A stretch of 64,000 nt of DNA from Geothrix sp. SG200 (GTDB lineage Bacteria > Acidobacteriota > Holophagae > Holophagales > Holophagaceae). The stretch is taken from positions 1,054,001 to 1,118,000 of the forward strand of contig NZ_JAKZFR010000001.1 of the NCBI RefSeq assembly GCF_022808935.1, read 5' to 3'. The notes under the pieces are model-generated. The model was given only the letters and a program-made list of their open reading frames with translations. It was not told the DNA's origin and ran no database searches. How positions within the stretch are numbered: position 1 is the stretch's first letter; each line of letters opens with the position of its first letter. Below, piece by piece: positions 43,767 through 52,171 of the stretch. The position numbers and the translations under genes were made by a program.

Positions 43767-45059
43767 GTGGCGGATCAGGGGGTCGACCGGCCCACGATCC
43801 TCATCGTCGGCGGCGGGTTCGGGGGGCTGCGGGCCGCCCGGGCCCTCGCCGGCGCGGCGGTTCGCATCGTGCTGGTGGACCGCCAGAACCACCACCTTTT
43901 CCAGCCTCTCCTCTACCAGGTGGCCTCGGCCACCCTCTCGCCGGCGGACATCGCCGCCCCCATCCGCCACATCCTCCGCGAACAGGGCAACGCGGAGGTG
44001 GTGCTCGGGGAGGTCGTTTCTGTGGACCTGGACACCCGGCGGGTCCTCCTGGCGGACGGGAGGGGCCTGTCCTATGACTTCCTCATCCTCGCGGCAGGAT
44101 CCCGCAGTTCGTATTTCGGACGGGATGCCTGGGCGGGCCTGGCCCCGGGTCTCAAGACCCTGGAGGATGCCCTGGAGATCCGCCGGCGCTTCCTGCTCAG
44201 CTTCGAGCAGGCGGAGCAGGAGGAGGACCCGGAGCTCCGCCGCGAGTGGCTGACCTTCGTCGTCGTCGGGGGCGGCCCCACGGGCGTGGAGCTGGCCGGC
44301 ACGCTGAAGGAAATGGCCCGGCTGACCCTGCCGCGGGAATTCCGGCGCATCCGCACGGATCGCGCCCGGGTCATCCTGGTGGAGGCGGGGCCGGCCATCC
44401 TGGCCAATCTGGGTTCCGGGCTGTCCGAGAAGGCCGTGGAGAGCCTGGAGCGCATCGGCGTGGAGGTGCGCCTGGGCCAGCCCATCACGGGCATCGATGA
44501 GCGGGCTGTCCAGCTGGGCGGGGAGCGCATCCCCACGCGGACCGTACTGTGGGCCGCGGGCGTGTCGGCGGTGCCCCTGGGCGCGGGCCTCGGTGTTCCC
44601 GTGGATCGCCTCGGGCGGGTGATCGTGGAGCCGGACTTGAGCCTTCCGGGCCATCCCGAGGTCTTCGCGGTGGGCGACCTGGCGGCCTTCACCCACGGCA
44701 CCGGGGGCCCGCTGCCCGGCGTGGCGCCCGTGGCCATCCAGCAAGGGGAATGGGCCGCAGCCAACCTGCTGGCCACCCTGGCGGGCCAGCCCCGGCGGCC
44801 CTTCCGCTACCGGGACAAGGGCAGCATGGCGACCCTGGGCCGCGGCCGCGCCGTCGCCCGTGTGGGCGGCCTGAGCTTCACGGGCTATCCGGCGTGGCTG
44901 GCCTGGCTCTTCATCCACCTCATGCTGCTCGTGGATTTCCGCAGCCGCGTGTTCGTCTTCTTCGAGTGGCTGTGGGCCTACCTGACCACCCAGCCCCGAG
45001 CCCGGCTCATCGTCGGAAGGAGGGCTCCTACAGCACCGCCCGGATCTCCCCTTCGCTGA
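43767..45059 (+). CDS. ndh: Type II NADH dehydrogenase (NDH-2)
   Basis: A 430-aa flavoprotein with two Rossmann motifs (VGGGFGGLRAARAL for FAD, VVVGGGPTGVELAG for NADH), the NHHLFQPLLYQVAS segment and GVAPVAIQQG near the quinone site. The C-terminus has amphipathic and hydrophobic stretches (WLAWLFIHLMLLVDF) for membrane contact. It oxidises NADH and reduces quinone without pumping protons. Start is GTG. It could feed electrons to qNor. The 3' end overlaps a convergent gene by 32 bp. Confidence 0.88.
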   Translation: MADQGVDRPTILIVGGGFGGLRAARALAGAAVRIVLVDRQNHHLFQPLLYQVASATLSPADIAAPIRHILREQGNAEVVLGEVVSVDLDTRRVLLADGRGLSYDFLILAAGSRSSYFGRDAWAGLAPGLKTLEDALEIRRRFLLSFEQAEQEEDPELRREWLTFVVVGGGPTGVELAGTLKEMARLTLPREFRRIRTDRARVILVEAGPAILANLGSGLSEKAVESLERIGVEVRLGQPITGIDERAVQLGGERIPTRTVLWAAGVSAVPLGAGLGVPVDRLGRVIVEPDLSLPGHPEVFAVGDLAAFTHGTGGPLPGVAPVAIQQGEWAAANLLATLAGQPRRPFRYRDKGSMATLGRGRAVARVGGLSFTGYPAWLAWLFIHLMLLVDFRSRVFVFFEWLWAYLTTQPRARLIVGRRAPTAPPGSPLR

Positions 45060-46227
45060 GGATCCGCGGGCTGTTCTTGGCGGCCTGGAGGATGCGCTCC
45101 ACCCGGTCGGGGCTGGGGTCGTAGCCGTTGAGCTCCAGCCAGTAGACCACGTTGCTGTGCCCGGCCATGGGGCCGATCTCGATCTCCTGGCGGCGACCCA
45201 CCAGGGCGGCGGGGACGCCGGAATAGACCGTGTCCGCCAGCTCCACGTCGCCCCGGTGGAGGGCCTTCACGATGGCCGCCGCGTGCACGCCCGTGCCCGT
45301 GCGGAAGGCATCGCGGCCCAGCACGGGATAGTTGGCCGGGATCTCGACGTCGCACAACTCCGCCACGCGTTCCGCCAGGGCCGGCAGGTCCGAGAGGTCC
45401 CCCTTGGGGAAGCCCATGAGGTGGAGGTTGATCATGAGCTGGTCCAGGGCCACGTTGCCGCAGCGTTCGCCGATGCCCAGGATCGTGCCGTGCAGGCGGT
45501 CCGAACCGGCCTCGAAAGCGGCGATGGCGTTGGCGACGCCCAGGCCCCGGTCGTTATGGCCATGCCAGTCGATGCGCACAGAGCGGTCCTTGACGACTTC
45601 GTCCTTGATGAAGCGCACCAGGCGCCGGGCGCCATCGGGCGTGGCATGGCCGCAGGTGTCCGACAGGCAGATGGACTGGGCGCCTTCTTCCAGAGCGGCC
45701 CCGTAGATGGCCTTCAGGACGTCCGGCCGGGCCCGGGTGCTGTCCTCCGTCACCATCATCAGGGGGACCTCATGGCGGCGGCAGAAGGCGGCGGCTTTCC
45801 GTGCCATGTCCACGAGGAAGGCCAGGTCCCAGCCTTCCACGTCCATGCGGATGGGGCTGGAGCCCAGGAAGGCACCGGCCTCCAGCGCGGTGCCCACGCG
45901 CTGCTGGATCTCGGCCACCTGGGCCAGGTCCGCTTCCATGGTCCGCACCGCCACCTGCGGGCGGAGGGGCAGGCGGTGGTCGCGGATCTCCACCATGAGC
46001 GCCCGCACCGCCGCCAGGGCCTTGGGGCCGGCACCGGGCATGCCCAGGTCCACCGCGTCCACGCCCAGGCGCGCCAGGCGATGGATGAGGTCACGCTTGG
46101 CGGCGATGTCGGGATCCCGCACCGAGGGGCTCTGGAGCCCGTCGCGCAGGGTCTCGTCCAGCAGGACCGGAACGCGGCCTCCCGCCAGCGGTCCGTTCCA
46201 GTCGTTGATCAGCTCGTCGAGGGTCAT
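45028..46227 (-). CDS. Isopropylmalate/homocitrate synthase-like DRE-TIM metallolyase
   Basis: A 399-aa TIM-barrel enzyme. The DETLRDGLQSP start motif, the SDTCGHATP region and the HGHNDRGLG metal motif are present, plus GIGERCGNVALD. It joins acetyl-CoA (or a related acyl-CoA) to a 2-oxo acid. There is no C-terminal LeuA allosteric domain, so this is probably a homocitrate/citramalate/Re-citrate type or a short LeuA. Substrate cannot be fixed. It lies 7 bp after ppx; the pairing has no obvious logic. Confidence 0.78.
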   Translation of the reverse strand: MTLDELINDWNGPLAGGRVPVLLDETLRDGLQSPSVRDPDIAAKRDLIHRLARLGVDAVDLGMPGAGPKALAAVRALMVEIRDHRLPLRPQVAVRTMEADLAQVAEIQQRVGTALEAGAFLGSSPIRMDVEGWDLAFLVDMARKAAAFCRRHEVPLMMVTEDSTRARPDVLKAIYGAALEEGAQSICLSDTCGHATPDGARRLVRFIKDEVVKDRSVRIDWHGHNDRGLGVANAIAAFEAGSDRLHGTILGIGERCGNVALDQLMINLHLMGFPKGDLSDLPALAERVAELCDVEIPANYPVLGRDAFRTGTGVHAAAIVKALHRGDVELADTVYSGVPAALVGRRQEIEIGPMAGHSNVVYWLELNGYDPSPDRVERILQAAKNSPRILSEGEIRAVL

Positions 46228-46234
46228 GGAGGAA

Positions 46235-47731
46235 TCAGCCTACGGTGACTTCGATCCTGCGGTCCAGCAAGGTGGCCAGGAGAGCGGATTTCTCCCGGAA
46301 GGCCTCCATCTCGGGATCCGCGTCACCGATGGCGTCCAACCGCACCTTCAGCGACTCGTCGTCGATGACCACGGAAAGATCCCGCACTGCCTGCCGGCGG
46401 CGGCGGTCAAGGGCGTCGGCCCCTCGTAGGAGGGCCGCCAGCTTGCGCACGACCTGGCGGCGCCAGGGCGGCAGGGCGCGGAAGGCCTCGTGCTTGGCAT
46501 GGTGGGGCGGCTTGCCCCGGTGGAAGCGCACCACCTGGGCCATGAGGTCGATCTCTTCGGGCCAGAAGCCGGGAAGGGTGGCGTTCCGCACCAGGTATTC
46601 GCCGTGCTTGTGGTGGTTCTTCTCGGAGAGGGAGAAGCCGATGTCGTGGAGGCGCGCCGCGAAGGCGAGCCACTGGCGTTCGGTGTCGCCCAGCTCGAAT
46701 TGCGGTTGGAGTGCCAGGAAGAGCTGGTCCGCCAGCCGGGCCACCTGGCGGCTGTGGCCGGGATCGGGGTCCAGCCGCGCCGCCAGCTGTTCGATGGAAG
46801 CCCGGCGGCGGTCCGACAGGGGAGGGATGGCCGCGCCGCCATGCTGGAGGGCCTCCCAGATCATGCCTTCCCGCAGGCCCACCGCGAGGTGGCGCAGGGG
46901 CGGCGTGCCCAGCCACTCCATCAGGGACAGGGCCCAGATGGCGCCCACGTGCAGCACCTCGGCCCGCTTGGGATCCACGCCCAGGCGGTCGATGCGCTGC
47001 TGCGCGTCCGCCCGCCAGAGCTTCAGGGCGTAGGCGCGGAGCTGCTCCGCCGTGAAGCCCAGGCCGTCGTCCGAGCCCCGGGCGAGGTCCTCCAGCGTGC
47101 CGGAGGTGCCGAGAAGGAGCGTGGGCTCGGGCAGCTCGGTGGGCAGGTCCTTGCGGGCCTTCTTCAGGATGCGGCGGATCATCTTCCGGAGTTGCTTGAG
47201 GTCGTGGGCGGACGGAGGGTCCGAGGTCCGGGCGGCATCCGCCAGCCGCTGGAGTCCCCAGGGCAGGGAGATGCTGGCCGCCACGCGCCCCGCCTGCACC
47301 CAGGTCAGCTCCGTGCTGCCTCCGCCGATGTCCACCAGGGCCACGGGCTCCAGGGGGAAGGGGATGGCATGGGAGACCGCCTGGTGGATGAGCCGGGCCT
47401 CCTCCTCGCCGGAGATCACCTGGATGGAGATGCCCAGCTTCTCCGCCTCCATGAGGAAGGCCTGGGCGTTCTTCGCGTCCCGCAGGGCCGCCGTGCCGCA
47501 AGCCATGACGGTCTCGCACTCGAAGCCGCGGATGATCCTGGCCATCTGGGCCAGGGCGTCGAGGCCCGCCTGGAAGGCCTCGGCCCCGATCTCGCCGGAG
47601 GTCGCTTCGCCCCGGGCCAGCCGAACCATGGCCTTCTCCCGGGCCAGGATCTGCTGCCCGCCCATGGGGTCCGCCTCCACCACCACCAGATGGATGGAGT
47701 TCGACCCAACGTCCACGGCCGCGATCCGCAT
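46235..47731 (-). CDS. Exopolyphosphatase / pppGpp phosphohydrolase (Ppx/GppA) with HD domain
   Basis: A 498-aa protein. The N-terminal ASKHA part has AVDVGSNSIHLVV, GTAALRDAKN, the ISGEEEARL motif and VDIGGGSTEL. The C-terminal part has an HD-like domain with ARLHDIGF and HHKHGEYLV. It releases phosphate from polyphosphate or removes the 5' phosphate of pppGpp; sequence alone does not separate the two. It is far from the pho locus but may also affect phosphate balance. Confidence 0.88.
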   Translation of the reverse strand: MRIAAVDVGSNSIHLVVVEADPMGGQQILAREKAMVRLARGEATSGEIGAEAFQAGLDALAQMARIIRGFECETVMACGTAALRDAKNAQAFLMEAEKLGISIQVISGEEEARLIHQAVSHAIPFPLEPVALVDIGGGSTELTWVQAGRVAASISLPWGLQRLADAARTSDPPSAHDLKQLRKMIRRILKKARKDLPTELPEPTLLLGTSGTLEDLARGSDDGLGFTAEQLRAYALKLWRADAQQRIDRLGVDPKRAEVLHVGAIWALSLMEWLGTPPLRHLAVGLREGMIWEALQHGGAAIPPLSDRRRASIEQLAARLDPDPGHSRQVARLADQLFLALQPQFELGDTERQWLAFAARLHDIGFSLSEKNHHKHGEYLVRNATLPGFWPEEIDLMAQVVRFHRGKPPHHAKHEAFRALPPWRRQVVRKLAALLRGADALDRRRRQAVRDLSVVIDDESLKVRLDAIGDADPEMEAFREKSALLATLLDRRIEVTVG

Positions 47732-47773
47732 GGAACGATTGTGGTCTGTGCCGCCATCACGACCAAAAGATTC

Positions 47774-47802
47774 TTGGGGATGGGACGCATCTTCAGTTTA
47801 AT
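47774..47802 (+). promoter_or_regulatory. Candidate sigma70 promoter of the VWFA-related gene
   Basis: TTGGGG (47774-47779), a 17-bp spacer and TTTAAT (47797-47802) lie 60 bp before the start codon. The -10 is good and the -35 weak. Confidence 0.4.
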
Positions 47803-47862
47803 TGCGGCCTGCACCGCCGTGATCTAATGAAGATCCATTCATCCCCAAACCAGGAGCCTCAA

Positions 47863-49026
47863 ATGTTCCACCGTTGGTACCTCGGATTGACCCTAGGCGC
47901 GGCTCTGGTCGCAGGTCAGCCTGTCCCGGCCAGGACGCAGGCCTGGGTGCTGGCTCTCGACGAGCGTGGGGGCGTGGTTGCCGATCTCAAGGCCGAGGAT
48001 TTCAAGGTGCGGGTGGATGGCAAGGCCAGGCCCATCGTTCAGCTGAAAACACCGGCCCAGACAGCGGAGGCTCCCCAGTCCTGGATCCTCGTGTTCGAGC
48101 CCATCCGGGATACGGGGCACCGGACCACGGCCTTCCTGGCTGCGGCGGATTTCCTGACGAAGGTCCCGCTCGGTGACCGCGTCCTGATCGTAGCCCGGGG
48201 CAAGGACTCGCTGGAATCCCTCATGCCGGGCTTCTCGGTCAACCGGGCCCGCTGGGCCGAGGCGATGGCCAAGGTCCCGGACCTCCTGCCTGAAAATCTG
48301 ATCGGTACCCCGAAGGAAACCCTGCAGGGGGCGGGGTTCAATACGGACTTCGCGGACGTGTCGGATGGTGATGCCGGCCAGGATGCCCTGAACGCGGTGC
48401 TGGCCCGGTTCCGGAGCGGAGCGCCGGGATGGGCCCGCGGAACGACGGACCAGCGTGGGGTCAACGTCCTCGATCGGCTCAACCTCAATAATCCATCCTT
48501 CGTGACCGGCATGCTGGCGACCATCGGAAGGGAATCCAAGGCCCTCGAGTCGATCCTCGACCTTGTGGCGGCGGTGCCGGGCCAAAAGCATCTCGTCGTA
48601 TTCTCGCGCTGCGAGATGGATGATATGACCCACCCCATGGTGAAGCGGGCCATGACCCAGTCCTTCCGACGCGAACGGGGAGACGCAGGCGGGCCCGCGG
48701 AATCCGCGACCCTCGCCACGAGGGACATGACACTCCTGCAGGCGTCGCTGAAGGCCAAGGCAGCGGCCACTGGGGTGACGGTCTATTCCGTCGCGGGCGC
48801 GGGCCAGAATGTCATGGGGCATGTGGGGTCCGTCGCACCGGCCACGGGGGGCTATGCCTTCCCCCTGGGCAACGGGGTGGAAGCCCGCTTCGGGCAGGGC
48901 ATTCAGATGTTCGGATCCAGATACCTGCTGCAGTGGAATGAGGACTCGGTTCCGGGGAAGGCATTGCCCCTCGACATCGAAACCACCCGGAAAGGCGTGA
49001 AGCTCCTGGTGCCGACTCTCCGGTAG
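47863..49026 (+). CDS. VWFA-related exported protein (Acidobacteriota type)
   Basis: A 387-aa protein with an N-terminal signal segment (LGLTLGAALVAGQPVPA) and the family pattern ALDERGGVVADLKAEDFKV followed by an alpha/beta fold. The MIDAS motif DxSxS is absent: the strand reads ILVFEPIRDTGHRT. The rest contains a long insertion before the VPGQKHLVVFS strand. It is probably secreted or periplasmic. Function unknown. ATG at 47863 has AGGAG 7 bp upstream; an earlier ATG at 47827 would spoil the signal peptide. Confidence 0.7.
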   Translation: MFHRWYLGLTLGAALVAGQPVPARTQAWVLALDERGGVVADLKAEDFKVRVDGKARPIVQLKTPAQTAEAPQSWILVFEPIRDTGHRTTAFLAAADFLTKVPLGDRVLIVARGKDSLESLMPGFSVNRARWAEAMAKVPDLLPENLIGTPKETLQGAGFNTDFADVSDGDAGQDALNAVLARFRSGAPGWARGTTDQRGVNVLDRLNLNNPSFVTGMLATIGRESKALESILDLVAAVPGQKHLVVFSRCEMDDMTHPMVKRAMTQSFRRERGDAGGPAESATLATRDMTLLQASLKAKAAATGVTVYSVAGAGQNVMGHVGSVAPATGGYAFPLGNGVEARFGQGIQMFGSRYLLQWNEDSVPGKALPLDIETTRKGVKLLVPTLR

Positions 49027-49043
49027 AAGCTTCCCAAAATCGT

Positions 49044-49085
49044 ACGAATCGATTCGTTGACATCTTACGAATCGGTTCGTATGTT
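49044..49085 (+). promoter_or_regulatory. Promoter with two overlapping operator palindromes (BlaI-type autoregulation)
   Basis: TTGACA (49057-49062), a 17-bp spacer and TATGTT (49080-49085) form a good promoter. ACGAATCGATTCGT (49044-49057, perfect) and TACGAATCGGTTCGTA (49066-49081, one mismatch pair) are two dyads 23 bp apart, centre to centre, overlapping both promoter elements. A repressor bound here would block RNA polymerase. Confidence 0.8.
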
Positions 49086-49109
49086 ATCTCCAGATCTCCT
49101 GGAGGCCCT

Positions 49110-49496
49110 ATGTCCACCACGCCCATCCGCCCTTCCGATGGCGAGCTCGCCATCCTCAGGGTCCTGTGGTCGCGGGGAACCTCGACGGTTCGGGACGTGC
49201 ACACCGAGCTTTCGAAGGACCGGGACATGGGCTACACCACCGTGCTGAAGCTCATGCAGATCATGGTGGAGAAGGGCCTGGTGGCCCGGGACGAACGCGC
49301 GCGTTCCCACACCTACCAGGCTCTCCAGGGGGAAGCTGAAACCCAGCGCTGCCTGTTGAAGGAACTTCTGCAGAAGGCCTTCGCGGGCAGCCGCCGGGAA
49401 CTCGTCCTCCAGGCCCTCGAAGCCGAGCCCGCCTCGGCCGAGGAGCTGGAGGACATCCGCAACCTGCTGAACGAAGCCAAGGGAAGGGCCCGGTGA
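49110..49496 (+). CDS. BlaI/MecI-family transcriptional repressor
   Basis: A 128-aa winged-helix protein: SDGELAILRVLWSRGTSTVRDVH, then the recognition helix GYTTVLKLMQIMVEKGLV, as in BlaI/MecI, followed by a dimerisation helix region. It would bind the two palindromes upstream of its own gene. It is released when cleaved in the presence of the sensor partner. Its stop overlaps the M56 gene by 4 nt (GTGA). Ligand unknown; beta-lactam resistance is not implied because no beta-lactamase lies here. Confidence 0.9.
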   Translation: MSTTPIRPSDGELAILRVLWSRGTSTVRDVHTELSKDRDMGYTTVLKLMQIMVEKGLVARDERARSHTYQALQGEAETQRCLLKELLQKAFAGSRRELVLQALEAEPASAEELEDIRNLLNEAKGRAR

Positions 49497-50809
49497 GCGA
49501 CTGGGCCTCCCTCTCTCTGCTTCGGAGCACCGGCTGGGCTCTGCTCCACAGCCTATGGCAGGACGCGCTGCTGGCCCTGCTGGCGGCGCTGGCGCTCCGG
49601 CTGGCGCGGCGCCGTTCCGCTGAACTCCGGTACGCCATCGCGTTCGTCACCCTCGGCCTGCTGGTCCTCGCCTTCGCGGGAACCCTGGTGTGGATCTCGG
49701 CCGGTGGCGACCCTCTGTCCACCGCCGATCCTGTCTTGATCGCCCCCATGGGCGGGGGAGGCGGCCTCGGAGGATGGATGGCCCGGCTGCATGCCGCGCT
49801 CGCTCCCTGGATCCCCTGGCTGTTCCTGGCATGGGTCCTGGGATTCAGCCTCCGGCTCGTGCGGATGGGGCATGCCATGGCTTGGCTCTACGGGCCCTGC
49901 CTTAGCAGCCTCCAGCCGCCGCCCGCCGGATGGCCGAGGCGATTCGAGGCTCTGAGGGTCAGCGCGCGCGTGCGGGTCCCAGTCCGCCTCGGGTTGTCCG
50001 ACCGGGTGGATTCGCTCGTGGTGCTGGGCTGGCTGAAACCCGTGGTGCTGGTCCCCGCCGCGGCCTTCCTGTCCCTCCCTCCAGAGGCGCTGGATGCCTT
50101 GCTGGCCCACGAACTGGCCCACGTCCGCCGCGGGGACTTTCTCGCGAACCTGGCCCAGACCCTCGCGGAGGCTGTGCTGTTCTACCACCCCGCCGTCTGG
50201 TGGCTCTCCCGGCGCATTCGCCAGGAGCGCGAGCACTGTTGCGATGATGCGGCCGTGCGCGCCTGCGGCGACCCGATCCTCTACGCCTCCGCCCTCGTCG
50301 GGCTGGAGGAACTCCGATCCCGATCGAACCTGATTCCCGATCTGGCCCCCGCGGCCAGTGGAGGTCATCTCATGCTCCGAATCCAGCGTCTGCTGCGCCC
50401 CCATCCCACCCATCCCGCGGCCTCACCCATGGCCGCGCTCATCCCCGCCCTCCTGCTGGCGGCGGTCCTCGGCCTCACCACGCTGTCCGCCACCAACGCC
50501 CCGAAGTCCGCACCCGCGGCCTCGGATCCCGTGGAGATGGACTGGAAGAAGATCAAGGTCAAGCATCAGCCCGATGCGCCTGCCTATCCGCCCGAAGCCA
50601 AGGCCCAGCGCATTCAGGGCACCGTCGTGGTGGTCGTCACCATCGATGCCCAGGGGAAGGTGCAGGACGCCAAAGCCATCTCGGGGCCGCCCGAGCTGCA
50701 TGCCTGCGCCGTGGGCTATGCCAGGACCTGGGAATTCGAACCCGCCAGGGTGAAGGGCAAGCCCGTCGCTGCCCGCTTCAAGCTCACCATGCCATTCCGT
50801 CTGAGGTGA
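49493..50809 (+). CDS. M56 peptidase (BlaR1-like) fused to a TonB C-terminal domain
   Basis: A 438-aa membrane protein. About three to four hydrophobic segments surround the M56 zinc peptidase motif HELAHVRRGD (HExxH) near residue 203, with the third ligand in EREHCCDD. Another TM (about 315-335) leads to a TonB-like C-terminal domain (about 355-438: PPEAKAQRIQGTVVVVVTID, GYARTWEFEPA). In BlaR1 that place holds a penicillin-binding sensor. GTG start; overlaps blaI. Probably cleaves BlaI directly or indirectly on sensing an envelope signal. Confidence 0.87.
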   Translation: MSDWASLSLLRSTGWALLHSLWQDALLALLAALALRLARRRSAELRYAIAFVTLGLLVLAFAGTLVWISAGGDPLSTADPVLIAPMGGGGGLGGWMARLHAALAPWIPWLFLAWVLGFSLRLVRMGHAMAWLYGPCLSSLQPPPAGWPRRFEALRVSARVRVPVRLGLSDRVDSLVVLGWLKPVVLVPAAAFLSLPPEALDALLAHELAHVRRGDFLANLAQTLAEAVLFYHPAVWWLSRRIRQEREHCCDDAAVRACGDPILYASALVGLEELRSRSNLIPDLAPAASGGHLMLRIQRLLRPHPTHPAASPMAALIPALLLAAVLGLTTLSATNAPKSAPAASDPVEMDWKKIKVKHQPDAPAYPPEAKAQRIQGTVVVVVTIDAQGKVQDAKAISGPPELHACAVGYARTWEFEPARVKGKPVAARFKLTMPFRLR

Positions 50810-50825
50810 GGTTTTTCGCCAGGAC

Positions 50826-50853
50826 GCAAAGGGGGCCATCCGGCCCCTTTTGC
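50826..50853 (+). terminator. Rho-independent terminator after the M56-TonB gene
   Basis: GCAAAGGGGGCC (50826-50837) pairs with GGCCCCTTTTGC (50842-50853) across an ATCC loop, with one G-U pair. It lies 17 bp after the stop codon. Confidence 0.7.
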
Positions 50854-50949
50854 ATCGGGAGAAAGGCATGGCGGAGCTTGACCTCTGGTAACCGTTGCAT
50901 GAAGTTCAAGCCCCCGGCCATGCTCGATCCCACATTCCGAGGTGATCAA

Positions 50950-52164
50950 ATGGCTTTGACGGTGGATGGCATCTTTACGCTCATGCCTGAACTCTTCCTG
51001 CCTGAGAAGGCACAGGGACTCACAGTCTCCGTCTACTACCAGGTGACGGGCGAGGGCGGTGGCGACTACACCTGCCGCATCGACAACGGCGTGTTCTCCC
51101 TGGCCCGCGAGGCGAAGCCGGATGCCACCTCCGTGGTTGTGATCGGCGCCGAGGACTGGATCGCGCTGAACGAAGGCAAGCTCGATCCCATGCAGGCCTT
51201 CATGACCGGCAAGCTCAAGGGTACCGGCGACCTGGGCCTGCTCCAGAAATTCCCGAAGTTCTTCAAGAAGCCCCAGAAGGAGAGCGGTCCGGTGAAGCCC
51301 CTGAAGGACCTGGTGCCCGCGCGGCTCGCGCTGGCCGGGGCCGGGATCAAGGTGACCGTGGGCGGCGACACCTGGGGTGATGGCGCCGAAGTGGCCGGCG
51401 ACGACGCGGCCGTGCGCGCCCTGGTCTGCGGAATCTCGGATCCTGGACCGGCCCTGCTGGGCGGCCAGCTCCGCTTCTCCGGTGACATGGCCGTCCTTCG
51501 CAAGGCCTGGAAGGCCTGGTCGCAGGAGCCGGAGATCACCTTCCCGGACACGCCCGGCGGCAAGGCCCTGGCCACGCTCCGCAAGCGCTACAAGGGCGGC
51601 GCCACCGGCACCATGGAAGTGAAGGTGGACGGTGTGCCCTACCGCCTGGACTTCAGCCCGGAGGGGCTCTCCGTGCGGCCGGGAGAGGTGGAGGGCGGCG
51701 CGGCCCTGGGCATCACCGACGCGGACTTCGCGGCCCTCAACGTCGGCAAGCTGAACCTGGTGGCGGCCCTTCTGGGCGGCGCCATCACAGTGAAGGGGGA
51801 CGTGAGCCAGGTGGCGTCCTACACGGCCCACTTCGAGGCGGCCGTGAATCCGGCGGAGGCGCTCCTGGAATCCATGCCTGAGCGTTTCAACGCCGAAAAA
51901 GCCGGAGATCTTGAAGCGGCCGTGGGTTATCAGATTGATGACCTGGGCTACACGCTTTTCATCCGGAATGGGGCCTGCATGGTGTTCCCCCGCCTGATGA
52001 AACCCTGTGATACGCTCCTGAAAGCCAAGGCCGACGACTTCATTGCCATGAGCACCGGAACGCTGAACGCCCAGGAGGCTTTCATGACCGGCAAGATCCA
52101 GATCGAGGGTGACCCTCTGCTCATGCAGAAGGTCGCGAAGAGCTTCAAGCGCCCTGAAGCTTGA
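50950..52164 (+). CDS. Protein with tandem SCP2 sterol/lipid-binding-like domains
   Basis: A 404-aa protein of repeated SCP2-like units. The first (about 1-105) and last (about 305-400) are clear and share MPEL/MPERF starts, the WIALNEGKLDPMQAFMTG or FIAMSTGTLNAQEAFMTG motif and a KFxK or KSFK end. The middle holds one degraded unit (about 120-190) and one better one (about 200-300, DADFAALNVGKLNLVAALLGG). SCP2 domains bind lipids or hydrophobic ligands in a cleft. No signal peptide or TM is seen. ATG at 50950 has GAGGTGATC upstream. Likely cytoplasmic lipid carrier; function unknown. Confidence 0.75.
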   Translation: MALTVDGIFTLMPELFLPEKAQGLTVSVYYQVTGEGGGDYTCRIDNGVFSLAREAKPDATSVVVIGAEDWIALNEGKLDPMQAFMTGKLKGTGDLGLLQKFPKFFKKPQKESGPVKPLKDLVPARLALAGAGIKVTVGGDTWGDGAEVAGDDAAVRALVCGISDPGPALLGGQLRFSGDMAVLRKAWKAWSQEPEITFPDTPGGKALATLRKRYKGGATGTMEVKVDGVPYRLDFSPEGLSVRPGEVEGGAALGITDADFAALNVGKLNLVAALLGGAITVKGDVSQVASYTAHFEAAVNPAEALLESMPERFNAEKAGDLEAAVGYQIDDLGYTLFIRNGACMVFPRLMKPCDTLLKAKADDFIAMSTGTLNAQEAFMTGKIQIEGDPLLMQKVAKSFKRPEA

Positions 52165-52171
52165 GCCTTCC

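Noticed and set aside
41046-44918. Minus-strand open frame of about 1290 codons opposite norZ, cupin and ndh
   Set aside because: Low-complexity Gly/Arg/His/Gln-rich translation with no domain, fully antisense to three well-supported genes.
49110-50809. Beta-lactam resistance module (BlaI/BlaR1)
   Set aside because: No beta-lactamase or penicillin-binding sensor domain; the partner protein has a TonB domain instead.
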